In this document: piece after piece, positions 20,640 through 31,067 of the stretch
How positions within the stretch are numbered: the first letter of the stretch is position 1
Layout: the number at the start of each line of letters is the position of its first letter
NCBI RefSeq assembly: GCF_950295315.1
Contig: NW_026647565.1
Location: forward strand, 1 to 64,000
Reading direction: 5' to 3'
Origin: Erinaceus europaeus
Lineage: Eukaryota; Chordata; Mammalia; Eulipotyphla; Erinaceidae
DNA: 64,000 nt
Program-made: the position numbers and the translations under genes
The notes under the pieces: model-generated
Databases searched by the model: none
The model's input: the letters and a program-made list of their open reading frames with translations, nothing else
Told to the model about the DNA's origin: nothing

Positions 20640-23030
20640 GGGTATATGTCCCTTCAACCTAAGCACTTAAAACTTCAAAGTGGTAATCAAATTGAATTGT
20701 TAAATACATTTCTAATAATGACTTGCTCTTTGAAATATTAAATCTCCTAAAAACTTAGACTAGGGAGAACAGAAGCAAATGGCAGCATTACTTTATAAAA
20801 TACAGCTCTATGTAAGTAGCATAAAAGGACATAAATTATGGTGAGGTATTGAATGATACAACAAATATTAACAAAGTTAACCCAACTGACAAATAATTTG
20901 GTTATAGCAATAACTATCTATTGCCTTCTTAAACCCTAGGACAGCAGGAAACTTTCTATATAAAACTCATATTTCTCCCAGGCATGGAAACTCTAGGGTG
21001 GGGCTCACTTTCCTGCATGCTTCTCTCAATTCATACCAACTGATACTGCATCTGCTGATCCCTACCTAAGCAATGTAACAAGTACCACCTCAGCATGCTT
21101 CACTTTGGACCATGTTCAGAGACATCAGGTATGGAATGTCATCCCTTCAGCTTCATTACCCTGGTGAGACCTTTCCTAGCTCACAGGACTCCTTAATTCC
21201 ATTTTGGTGGTGCACTTCTCAACAAAACCTCAAAACCTAGGTATAGACCAGTGCCCATGAGATAGGGTTTATGTACACATATATCCACAAGTTGGGGGAA
21301 AACAGATATGTCAAAGCAAAAGTACACAATAGTTTGCGGAGAGTCAATAAATGAAGCAAGCAAGTAGAAAGACTGTTGGGAAATTGTGCAGATGTGGTTG
21401 AGTTAGGCAGAGCCCAGAAACCACCCTATGGCCAGTCCCTTTATTTATATACCAATCTTCTGCTTTGTCTTATAAATGACTAAAGGTCTCCTCCCCACCA
21501 CATTATCCCCTCAGGGTATTGCTAATTCCTGCCAGCTAAAACCATAGCAAAGGTAGCTAAGGAAGTTCCTAGCATGCTTTTTTCTTTTCTCCACCCCCTT
21601 TCCTAGCCATCTCCATTCCCAGCTTGCCACTTCTGGTTTGATCCCATAAAACCCACTTCTGTTCCTGATTTTGCTCTCTTTTCTCTCCTGCTTCCCGACC
21701 TGGAGAAAGGCTGGAGTGCTGAGCAGGAGGCAGCCATAGTGGTTTGGCGCCACGTGGCTTAACCCGCTACACTCACACCTGACTCTGGGGTGCCCACACG
21801 AATAAAGAATTGTATTACCACACGGCCACAATTTCCTGGTCTCTCTCCCTTGAAGCTAGCCTGGCAAAAGACCCAAAAAGACACCATAAGCTACCTAAAG
21901 AAATAATTTCTACTTAGACCTCGATACCTTCCTCACTTACTTCCTATTACACTTCTCTCAGTCAGTAAAGCTAATCTTAGCAAAATAAGGACTGTGAAAG
22001 CTGAATAAGGGCAAGAGACTGGCATACTTTAATGATAATTCTTTAGTCACTACTAGGCCACCCCATCAGCTGGGGGTCCTTGCCAGGGAGTCCTGAGATT
22101 CCCACACAGACATGATGAGCCAAGACCTCTAACACATCCTTCACTCCACTGTCACTGGTCATCTCCATCAGGAACAACATAATAGACCCTTTTGGGGGGC
22201 CCTATAGGACCTTGCCCTCAGTGTGGATCAACAGTGGTAGGGAATGGTCCATTCTCCAAAGAGAGGGTGGACAATATACTTTACCTACCACCCCAGGAAG
22301 ATGTGTCCTGAAATTAGTGCAGCCTGGAATGTTACTAGTTGTGACCACAGAATGCAAACTCAGACCTACAGGATGCATGTGCTCAATATGTTTGGGAGCT
22401 ACTCTCTTCCTCCAGCTTTCTCGCCCTTTTTCCAACTATGAAACCATCTCCCCAGACAATAACCTGAGTCCACCTGCATATTAGATGTCAGGTTCAGACA
22501 AAAACTAGGAAAACCATGGGCTCCTACTAATATACCTAAAATAGACCTCCTAGCTTTTTCCAAAATAGGGACCCCAAATCTTCATCTGCAATATTTTTGC
22601 CTTTAGGTTCATGATTAGTCAACAATTTGCTCTGCCTTACATCATAACCCTTTTTCAGCCACCAGGTTCCAGATGCTACCATGATGACAACCTGACTTCA
22701 CTGGGCAGAGGACCCCATCCTTATGTCCTGGAGCCCTGCCTCCCCAGAGCCCTGCCCCTCTAGGCAAAGAAAGAAACAGGCTGGGAGTATGGGTTGACCT
22801 GCCAATGCCCATGTTCAGAGGAGAAGCAATTACAGAAACCAGATCTTCACCTTCTGCACCCCATAGTGATCCTGGGTCCATGTTCCTAGAGGGATAAAGA
22901 ATAGGAAAGCTACCAAGGAGTGGGATGGGATATGGAGTTCAGGTGGTAGGAATTGTGTGGAAATGTACTCCTCTTATCCTATGGTCTTGTCAATATTTCC
23001 ATCTTATAAATAAAAAATATGTAAATAAAA
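20640..23030 (+). mobile_element. L1, long 3' UTR only, 5'-truncated
   Basis: Sense copy of almost the entire long 3' UTR, ending 'CATCTTATAAATAAAAAATA' near 23018. Block order matches 43400-45555. It is interrupted at 21374-21866 by a solo LTR with an exact 6-bp duplication. It has no ORF2 sequence. Confidence 0.88.
21374..21866 (+). mobile_element. Solo LTR of an endogenous retrovirus
   Basis: A 493-bp element that begins TGTTGGG, ends CTGGCA, and has an exact 6-bp target duplication AAAGAC at 21368-21373 and 21867-21872. An AATAAA signal at 21801-21806 precedes a U5-like end containing GAAGCTAGCC, shared with the other LTRs here. No internal retroviral sequence is present. A 6-bp duplication is typical of class II (betaretrovirus-like) elements; that class assignment is inference. 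Confidence 0.85.
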
Positions 23031-23935
23031 AAAGAAAAAGAAATCTGTATGCCTGGGTTCCATATCAAGTCACTTTTGATTCTCTGTAGATGAGCCTCAT
23101 GTGTATTAAAACTCATTTTGATCTTGAAAAACTATAAAATGAGACCTATTATGGGAAAATGAAAATTTGTACCCATGTGTCAACAAATGTACTGTAAAAC
23201 TCCCCCTCAATAAAGTGATTTTAAAACTTAAAAAAAAAGTATATAAAATGACAAGTGCAGAATAAAGGACGTTTTTTCTTGAAACATTTTGACTTAGTTA
23301 CCCACCTTGTGATCCATGAACCCTGAAAACTTTATTGTGAATTCCCTCTAAATAAGGACATTTGCTAACTCAGATGCAACATAGCTTTCAACATCAGATG
23401 ATTAACGCAGATGCATTCAAGACCCTGTTCAAGTTTCACTGATTCCTTCAGAAATCGTTCTAGCAAACACAACTTGTTTAGAGGTCATGATCTGCATGTA
23501 GCCATCATGTCTATTTAGTTGACTTTAGATTACAGCAGTTCCTTGGAATTTTCTCTGCTTTCATAACCTTGATACTTTTGAAAATTATGGAATATCTATT
23601 CTGTGAAAATCCTCATCTATGCATGTATTTTGTGTTTGCTCCTGGTGATATTCAAGTAATATATGTTTGATAAGAATTTAGCAGATATAATGCTGGTTCT
23701 ATCAGGACACATGATTTAAAATTATTATCTTACCGGTGAGATTCATTTTGATAGTCTTCTCAAGTGGAAAGTTAAAATTTGCCTACTCTGTGATAAATAT
23801 TTTATGGGGAGAAACTTTAAAACATTGAAAATTTAATAAATAAATAAATAAATAGTAAATATAGAAATAAAATTATTTTTAATGTATTTTCAGTTTGCTC
23901 TGTTATGAACTTAAATATATTACTATCATTACTTT
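23031..23935. other. Unclassified DNA including a retroelement-like 3' end
   Basis: At about 23095-23240, 'CTGTAAAACTCCCCCTC' is followed by AATAAA (23209-23214) and an A tract at about 23229. This looks like the 3' end of a reverse-transcribed element, family not recognised. The rest is AT-rich without genes. Confidence 0.45.
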
Positions 23936-23939
23936 TTAC

Positions 23940-25586
23940 TGATTTAATTATGATTGACAAGGTTGTAGAATAAAAGGGGTACAACTTCATACAATTCCCA
24001 TCCCCTCCATTGGAAGGTTCCCTAATCTTTATCATTCTAGGAGTATGGACACAGGATCATTATATGCAGAAGTAGGGGGTTCTGGCTTCTGTAATTGCTT
24101 CTCCACTGGACACAAGAATTGGCAGGTCGATTCATACCCCAGCCTGTTTATATCTTGCCCCATCCAGGTAAGGCTCTGTGGAGGTGGGGTTCCAGGATAC
24201 ATTGATGAGGTCTCTGCCCAGGAATGTCAGGTTGGACTCATGGTATTTGCAACTTGGTGGCTGAAAAGCACTTAGATATAAAGCAGAACAAGTTGTTTAA
24301 TAAGCAGGAACATAAAGGTAATAATATAGCATTTGGGGTCTTCATGTTTGAAGAAGCTAGGAAGTCTATTTTAGGATATTCCAAGGGGCCCATGAGCTTA
24401 CTGATTTTTGCCTGAGCCCCACAGATAACATCCAGGTGGGCTAAAGGTATTGTCTGGAGAGATGGTGTCAGAGTTGGAAATAGGACTAGAAAGCTGGATC
24501 AGCAAAGAGAGTAGCTCCCAAATATGGGAAAAGTACATAAATATCCTTAAATGTAGACTCCATTGATCTGATCTGAGCCCCTCATCTATTCATATTTAGC
24601 ATAGGATCTGGTGTAATCTGCATTCCTATAAGTCTAAGCTCACATTCCATGGCCATGGCTAGAAACATTCTGGGCTGCACTCATTTCAGGACCAATCTTG
24701 CTCAAGTGGTAGAGTCTGTTGGCCCAGTCTCCCTTTGGAGAGTGGGGAAATTCCTACCACTGTTGTTCTAAATTAAGGGCAAGGTTGTGTACTGGCCCAC
24801 AAGAGGGTTTAATATATTGTTCCTGATGGAGACAACAAGTGGTGGTGGAGAGAGGGATCTGTTAGTGATCTAGGCCCATCATATCTATGTGGGAATCCCA
24901 GGATTCCATGACTAGGGCCCCAGATGATGGAGTGGCCAGGTAGTGATCAAGAGAGCCATCATTATAGTGTGCCAGCCTCTTGTTCTTATCCAGCTTTTGT
25001 AGTGCTAACTTTATCTGACAAGGTTGGACTTAGAGTGATCGATGGAAGTAAAATAGGGAGTAGGTGAGGAGGGTATCCAGGCCTAAATAGAAACTATTTG
25101 ACTAAGTACTTTATGGTGTCATTTTTAGGTCTTTCTACTTGCTTGCTGCACTTATTAAGTTGCTGTAGACTATTAAGCCTTTTACTTTAAGGTATATATT
25201 TTCCCCCTAACTTCTGGATACATGTACACATGTGCCCTAGCTCATGGGCCCTGGTCAATATCTAGGTTCTGTAACTTTGTTAGGAAGTGCAGCAGCCTAA
25301 ATGGAACTAAGGAGTCCTATGAGCTAGGAAAGATCTTGCCAGAGTATCGGAGGTGGAGGGCTGATACTCCAGGCCTAGTGTCTTTGGACACAGTCCAAAG
25401 TGAAATATGTTGAGGTGGCACTGATTGTGTTGATTTGGTTGAGATCAGCAGATGCAGTATCCAATGGTAAAGACTGAGAGAAGCATGAATAAAATGAGTC
25501 AAGAGGTTCCAGGACTGGGAGAGGTGTGGGTTTTTACATATAATGGAGAAAGTTCCTTGCTGTCTTAGAGTTTAAGAGGCAATTAT

Positions 25587-25619
<33 letters not shown>

Positions 25620-26283
25620 TACCAGGTTAGTTGGGAACTTTGGTTATGTTGAAAATCCCTTGGTTAGGATTTACTGTACCATACAAGACATTACCAAGAT
25701 TTATGTCATTTAATGCTATTTACAAATATCTATATCTTATATACTGAGAAAAACCAGTTGCTTCTGGTCTCCCTGGTCTAAGATTATAGGTGATTCAATA
25801 TTTCAGAAGAAAAAATTCATTATTAGAAATACATTAGCAATTTAAGCCCACTGTTAAAATTCTGAGGTTACTAATTTGAAACCTTAAGTGCTTAGATTAA
25901 AGGAATATATACTCAGAACTGAAGTCTATACATTGAAAAGCTTGAGACAATCTATTTCTCCTCTTATATTGATTAGTGATTTATAAATCTATAAATTAAT
26001 CAAAGTATGTATTAACACCATTCCTGCCCCTCAAGGTCTGTGTCTATGCCCCCTAATTCCCATATAGTGGAATTATAAATCTACCCTCCTCTCCCCCTAG
26101 ACTTTTTGACTTTGGTGCAATACTCCAAATTCAGTCAAATTTTGCTTTCCATTTCCCCTGTTCTTCCTTCTCACTTTCTATTTATGAGAGGGATCATCCA
26201 TATTTGTCTTTCTTGGCCTTATCTCACTTACCATAATTCCTTCAAGCTCCATCCAAGATGGGTCAAAGAAGGTGAAATTATTA
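23940..26283 (-). mobile_element. L1, ORF2 end plus long 3' UTR
   Basis: Antisense L1 that runs from the 3' terminus at 23940 through the entire long 3' UTR to a short piece of the ORF2 end at about 26100-26283. It is strikingly close to the plus-strand L1 at 51240-54345. A 63-residue chance frame at 24224-24415 recurs there almost unchanged. A (TTA)n tract lies at about 25582-25620. Confidence 0.87.
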
Positions 26284-26517
26284 TTATTTTTTCTCTATGG
26301 TGGTATTAATGGTTTACAGTCAACAGTAAAATACAATAGTTTGTACATGAATAACATTTCTCAGTTTTCCAAATAACAATTCAACCCCCTCTAGGTCTTC
26401 CTCTGTCAGTGTATTCCAGGACCTGCACCATCTTCCACACCCCAAAGTCTTTTACTTGGTGCAATTCACTAAACCCAGTCCAAGTTCTCCTTTGTGTATT
26501 CTTATTTGTCAACTTCT

Positions 26518-27255
26518 CTTTTTTTATTAGTTGTTGGTATGCTTCTAATTCTGCTTCTAAAAACCCCTTTTGTTTCATTTGGTTTAATCCCCCCTTCTTA
26601 ACACTGTATTCTATTTACATAACCATTGTTAATTAAGCACCACCCTCCCTCCAGGGCATTGGTGGTTCAGTGGTAGAATTCTCGCCTGCTCTGCCCCCTC
26701 TCCTTGTCATACCCTGATTTTCACCAGTCACTTTTCTCTCCACCCTCTCTACATCACATCCTGTTTACATCCTACTTGGCAAGTATATTAGTTTTAGTTT
26801 AGCTTAGCTTGTCGTAGATTGTGCTGCGTTCTGCATGAATAAAGAGATACTGCATACAGCTCAGCCATGAGTCCCTGGTCGTCTGTCTCCGCTTGCGAAG
26901 CTAGTCCGACAATTAATTGCTATTTAATACTGACAGACAATGTTGTGGGATACAAGGGGTACAATTCACACAACTCCCACCACCAGAATGTCATATTTCA
27001 TCCCCTACATTGGAAGCTGCCCCATTCTTTATCCCTGTGAGAATATGGATCAATGATCTCCAAGGAGCATAGAAGGTTGGAGGTCTGGCTTCTGTAATTG
27101 CTTCTCCACTGGACATGGGCACTGATAGGTCAATTCATACTCTCAGATTGTCTCTGCCTTTCCCTAATATGGTAGGACTCCATGGAGATGGAGTTCCAGG
27201 ACACAATGACAAAGTTGTCTGCCCAGGGAATGCAGATTGGTGGAATCATGGTAAT
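26518..27255 (-). mobile_element. L1 3' fragment nested in an older L1
   Basis: Antisense 3' terminal fragment of the young L1 type. Target duplication: ATTTGTCAACTTCT (26504-26517) versus ATTTTTCAACTTCT (27256-27269), 13 of 14 identical. It is itself split by an LTR. Confidence 0.82.
26532..26911 (+). mobile_element. Solo LTR (about 380 bp family)
   Basis: Begins TGTTGGTATGC and ends TAGTCCGACA. Flanks ATTAGT (26526-26531) and ATTAAT (26912-26917) are a 6-bp duplication with one change. AATAAA lies at 26838-26843. Same family as 52519-52902 and 61778-62228. No internal viral genes. Confidence 0.85.
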
Positions 27256-27599
27256 ATTTTTCAACTTCTGTCTATGAGTAAAATAATCTTATATTCATCC
27301 TCTTTCTGACTTAGCTCACTTAATGTGTAGAAGGTGAAGTACCATTTTTAATTGCTGAGTAGTATTCCATTGTGTATATATACCACAACCTTCTCAGCCA
27401 CTCATCTGTTGTTGGACACCTGGGTTATTTCCAGGTTTTGGCTAGTCAGAATTGTGCTGCTATGAATGTAGGAGTACATGTATCTTTTTGCATGGGTGTG
27501 ACTGAGTACTTAGGGTATATCCTAGGAGAGGAATTACTGTATCATAAGAAAGATTAATTTCTAGCCTTGTAAGGGTTCTCCAAACTGCTCTCCACAGGA

Positions 27600-27690
27600 G
27601 TTGAGAAGTCCCAAATTCTATCCCAGCATCACATTTGCCAGAGTGATGCTCTGTTTGTCTATTTCCTGAGTGAATGAATGAATGGTTGAT
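27600..27690 (+). mobile_element. Short SINE fragment
   Basis: 'CCCAGCATCACATTTGCCAG' and 'TGATGCTCTG', then a TGAATGAATGAATGG tail. It matches the 3' half of the SINE at 8625-8755. Confidence 0.6.
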
Positions 27691-27694
27691 TGAA

Positions 27695-28240
27695 TTAATA
27701 TTTTTAGAAAGAATAAGATCTCTCACAAAGAAGAGCATGGGGCTCTGTGAGAGGACATCTTTCTAGTTAGCCAAGGTCTTGGGAAGCTAACAAAAGTGGT
27801 GCAAATGAAGGTTCTCAGTGAAAATACTCTTTTAGAGGCATGGGAAGAATTGAGGAAGCAATAATGGATGGTGACACATGCAGAAGTCACATCCTTCAGG
27901 AAGCTCTTTTTTCTTCTAAGGGTAAAGGATCCAGGGAAGATAAATTAGAGCCCACAAAATCCATACTAACTTGCAATGATAGATACACAGAGTCAGCAAC
28001 ATTGGACCAAAGAGAGAGGGAATACCCCCATATTTCCATCCTGCTGGCATTTCCCATTAACTATTTACTAAAATAGCAGAAACCAGCCAGAAAGAAAGTT
28101 TGAGAGAAAGTCTCAAAGGGGTGAGCCTTCTGGGACACACAGTTGAGTAGATAAAGGCAAAGATAGAAGAGACAAAGGGCCAAGCAGAGAATGGCTAGGA
28201 ACCTCCTTCCATTACCACACTCATATGCTCTCCACTGCCT
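27695..28240. other. Unclassified single-copy DNA
   Basis: Less AT-rich than its surroundings. It contains a 78-codon frame from 27840 without clear splice sites or a recognisable product. I see no defined feature. Confidence 0.4.
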
Positions 28241-28244
28241 TAAT

Positions 28245-28437
28245 TACAAAGATACCAGATTCCTGGTGGTGGTGGACCAGGTTTAGTGCATGTACAAAGA
28301 CTCAGGTTCAAGCCCCAGGTCTCTACCTGCAGGGAGAGACTTCCCAAGCTGTGAAAGAATGTGGTAGGTATCTCTGTCTCTTTCTCTCTCTTCCCCCCCC
28401 AATTTCTCTCTGTCTCTATCTGATAAATAAAAGTTAG
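28245..28437 (+). mobile_element. ERI-related SINE, diverged
   Basis: 'CTGGTGGTGGTGGACCAGG', B-box-like 'AGGTTCAAGCCCC', 'CTACCTGCAGGGAGAGAC', then a pyrimidine body and ATAAATAAAAG tail. Confidence 0.75.
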
Positions 28438-28639
28438 GAAAAAATGACCATCAGGAGTGGTTGACTTGACAAAAACAAAACAAGGACCCCACATTGGGGA
28501 AGAATAATAGGAGTATTGCAAGAACATTGAGTATTATCTGAAGAGACTACATTGCTAAAAAGAACTGCTAAAATCACTGAAACAGGCTAGTTTGTTTAAA
28601 TATAGTTTTTTTGTTTGCCCATCAGATTATGGTCATGAG

Positions 28640-28945
28640 AAAATAGACTAGTTATGAAAAAAATGGAAAGATCTGGTAGATACCTGATGTTAGAAGCCCC
28701 AGGTTGAATCCCTGATTCTGTTATATACTACAATTGAGTAATATTCCCCTCCTTACTCTCTCCTCCCAAAATAAAATAAACAAATAGGCCCGGGTGGTGG
28801 GTGAACAGGTAGAAAGAAGAAGTTACCATGCTCAAGTTTAAGGCACTAGTTCCCATCTGCAGGGGTGGGACAGTGCTGCAGATATTTCAACTTCTCTATT
28901 CCTCTATACTCTTCTATTTCTCATTCTCTCTCACCTTCTATAAAA
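28640..28945 (+). mobile_element. Two adjoining worn SINEs
   Basis: The first (about 28640-28785) has 'CCCCAGGTTGAATCCC' and an AAAATAAAATAAACAAA tail. The second (28787-28945) starts 'GGCCCGGGTGGTGGGTGAAC' and includes 'CATCTGCAGGGGTGGGAC'. Confidence 0.6.
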
Positions 28946-29133
28946 AGAAAGGACAAGATATCCAGTGAAATAGTTCACTTGCATAATGTGTTGCTTTGGC
29001 AAGTAGATGCAATTTAAATCTAGTACCCATCGCATTGAAGGAAGCTCTGCTGTGGTGGCTTCATAGGAATTCCCCCCCCTTTCTCTCTGTCCTCCCTCTC
29101 CTCATTCTCTCTTACTCTCTGCCTCTCTGTAAA

Positions 29134-29165
<32 letters not shown>

Positions 29166-29185
29166 AGAAAGAGAAAAAATAAAGC
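28946..29185 (+). mobile_element. Short SINE with (GA)n tract
   Basis: 'ATATCCAGTGAAATAGTTCA' head, 'AATCTAGTACCCATCGC', pyrimidine body, then (GA)n at about 29130-29163. Confidence 0.6.
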
Positions 29186-29199
29186 CCTGGTGACAAAAA

Positions 29200-29340
29200 G
29201 AGAGGTTAGGTGGTGGTTGAAGGGCTCAAGGTTCAAGCACCTGATCCCCACCTGCAGGGGGGAAACTTTATGAGTGAAGTAGAGCTGCAGGTGTCTCTCT
29301 GTCTCTCTCCATATTACCCCTCAATTTCTCTCAGTCTCTA
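29200..29340 (+). mobile_element. ERI-related SINE fragment
   Basis: 'AGAGAGGTTAGGTGGTGG', B-box-like 'AGGTTCAAGCACC', 'CCCACCTGCAGGGGGG', pyrimidine end. Confidence 0.65.
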
Positions 29341-29344
29341 ATAA

Positions 29345-29617
29345 TAAGTAAATTTTTTTCTATATATTTATTTATTTTTATTTTCCCTTTTGTTGCCCTT
29401 GCTGTTTTATTGTTGTAGTTATTATTGTTGTTGTTACTGATGTTGTTGTTGTTGGATAGGACAGGTAGAAATGGAGAGAGGAGGGAAAGACAGAGGGAGG
29501 AGAGAAAGATAGACACCTGTAGACCTGCTTCACCACCTGTGAAGTGACTCCCCTGCAGGCAAGGAGCCAGGGGCTGGAACCAGGATCCTTACTCCATTTC
29601 TTGGTTTTACAGCACTA
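29345..29617 (-). mobile_element. ERI-type SINE, 5'-truncated
   Basis: Antisense SINE with an ATTTATTTATTT tail, the purine-rich body complement, 'CTGCTTCACCACCTGTGAAG' and 'AGGGGCTGGAACCAGG' (B-box complement). It stops before the A box and directly abuts the L1 beginning at 29618. Confidence 0.85.
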
Positions 29618-30099
29618 CTTTTTTTTTTTTTCTGTTTCCTTCTTTTTTCTTTTCTCTATTTTTTCCCATCTTCCTTTCTCCCTTCCTCCTCCCTCTGCCT
29701 TCTGAATTCACTGATACTTATTTGTGAACTATTTCAGGGAAGAAGTCTGACACAGAGCAGACTCTTTTTGTGTGTGTCTCTGCTCTACTCCCTCTTCCCC
29801 TCTTGCTACCCCTAGAATCTACAGTGGACAGTAGATTTGCATAATTATCTATTCCTGCTATCCCTTTTTTCCTTTCTTTTTCTTTTTCATTTAGATTTGG
29901 TAGCTATATTTTCTTGAACTGGAGGCATTGTGGGACTAACTGGTATCGGTTAAACTGCTTCAGTAATTGCTTTAGTTACTATTGTAATTTCTGAGGGTGG
30001 TGATTGCATTTGTCATAAAGGTATTTAGCATAGTGTGGCTAGTACATAAAACAAAGCAACTAAGGAACATCAGAACATAAAAATAAAAAACACATTAAA

Positions 30100-31014
30100 A
30101 TGGGTAGATCAAAAGCAAATAAAACTGCTAATACAATGAATGAAGACAAGAGCCTAGAAGAAACTACAAATCAGCCAGAAGTAACCATAGATAAGAAAAG
30201 CATGCAAGCAATAATAAATTTATTAATCATAGAAATGAAAACAACTTTGAAGGAAAGGAATAGCAATGTTAGGGAAACAACAGATGAGACCCTCAAGGAA
30301 AATACTAACAACCTTGAGGCAATTAGAGAATTGAAAGCTGAAATAGCTGTATTGAAGAAAGCAGCCGAGGGAAGGGAAAGCAGACTAGCAGAAGCAGAAA
30401 ACAGCACTAGCCAGACAGAGGATGAGCTAGAGAAAACTAAGAAAGAGGTGAAAGAGCTCAAAAAGTGATTGAGAGACACTGAAAACAACAACAGAAACAT
30501 ATGGGATGATCTCAAAAGAAGTAACATTCGTATAATTGGCCTGCCAGAGGAAGAAAGAGAGGAAGGGGAAGCAAGCATTCTAGAGGAAATTATAGAAGAA
30601 AACTTCCCAGACCTGAACAACAGAAAGGACATTAAGATCTAAGAGGCTCAGAGAGTCCCAAACAGAATCAACCCAGACCTGAAGACACCTAGACACATCA
30701 TAGTCACAATGAAAAGAAGTAAGGATAAAGAAAGGATCCTAAAGGCTGCAAGAGAAAAACAAAAAATCACATACAGGGGAAAACCTATAAGACTATCAGC
30801 AGACTTCTCTACCCAAACTCTAAAAGCAAGAAGAAAATGACAAGATATCTGTCGAGCCCTGAATAAAATAGGGTTTCAACCAAGGATAATATATCCTGCT
30901 AGACTTTCATACAAACTAGATGGAGTCATCAAAACCTTCTCAGACAAACAACAGTTAAAGGGAGCGACTATCACCAAACAGGCCCTGAAAGAGGTTCTAA
31001 AAGACCTCTTATAA
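30100..31014 (+). pseudogene. L1 ORF1 (RNA-binding protein), disabled
   Basis: In living elements ORF1p coats L1 RNA as a coiled-coil trimer. Here one frame spans 304 codons from ATG 30100 to TAA 31012-31014, broken by three in-frame stops: TGA 30466-30468, TAA 30640-30642 and TGA 30838-30840. The N-terminal half is rich in Glu, Lys and Leu heptads, as expected for the coiled coil (about residues 60-130). The later part has the conserved basic stretch with 'RPNRINPD'-like and 'ERILKAAREK' motifs typical of the C-terminal RNA-binding domains. The minus-strand L1 at 48986-49893 carries the same ORF1 with different damage. The start is chosen by agreement of both copies (each begins MGRSK). Confidence 0.92.
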
Positions 31015-31067
31015 AAAAGAACATCACTATAATACTTGCAACATACCAAATAAAAACTTGTTGAACA

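Larger units (their letters stand above)
26284..27600 (-). mobile_element. Older L1, ORF2 end and 3' end, host of nested insertions
   Basis: Antisense pieces at 26284-26517 (3' terminus) and 27256-27600 (ORF2 end, 'CATTGTGTATATATACCACA', 'TTGTTGGACACCTGGGTT') form one L1 interrupted by another L1 3' fragment. Confidence 0.78.

Noticed and set aside
21374..21866. Complete provirus
   Set aside because: Only LTR sequence lies between the 6-bp duplications; no internal genes are present at any of the LTR sites.
24224..24415. 63-codon ORF whose product recurs at 53826-54020
   Set aside because: Conservation is explained by two closely related L1 3' UTR copies, not by coding constraint.
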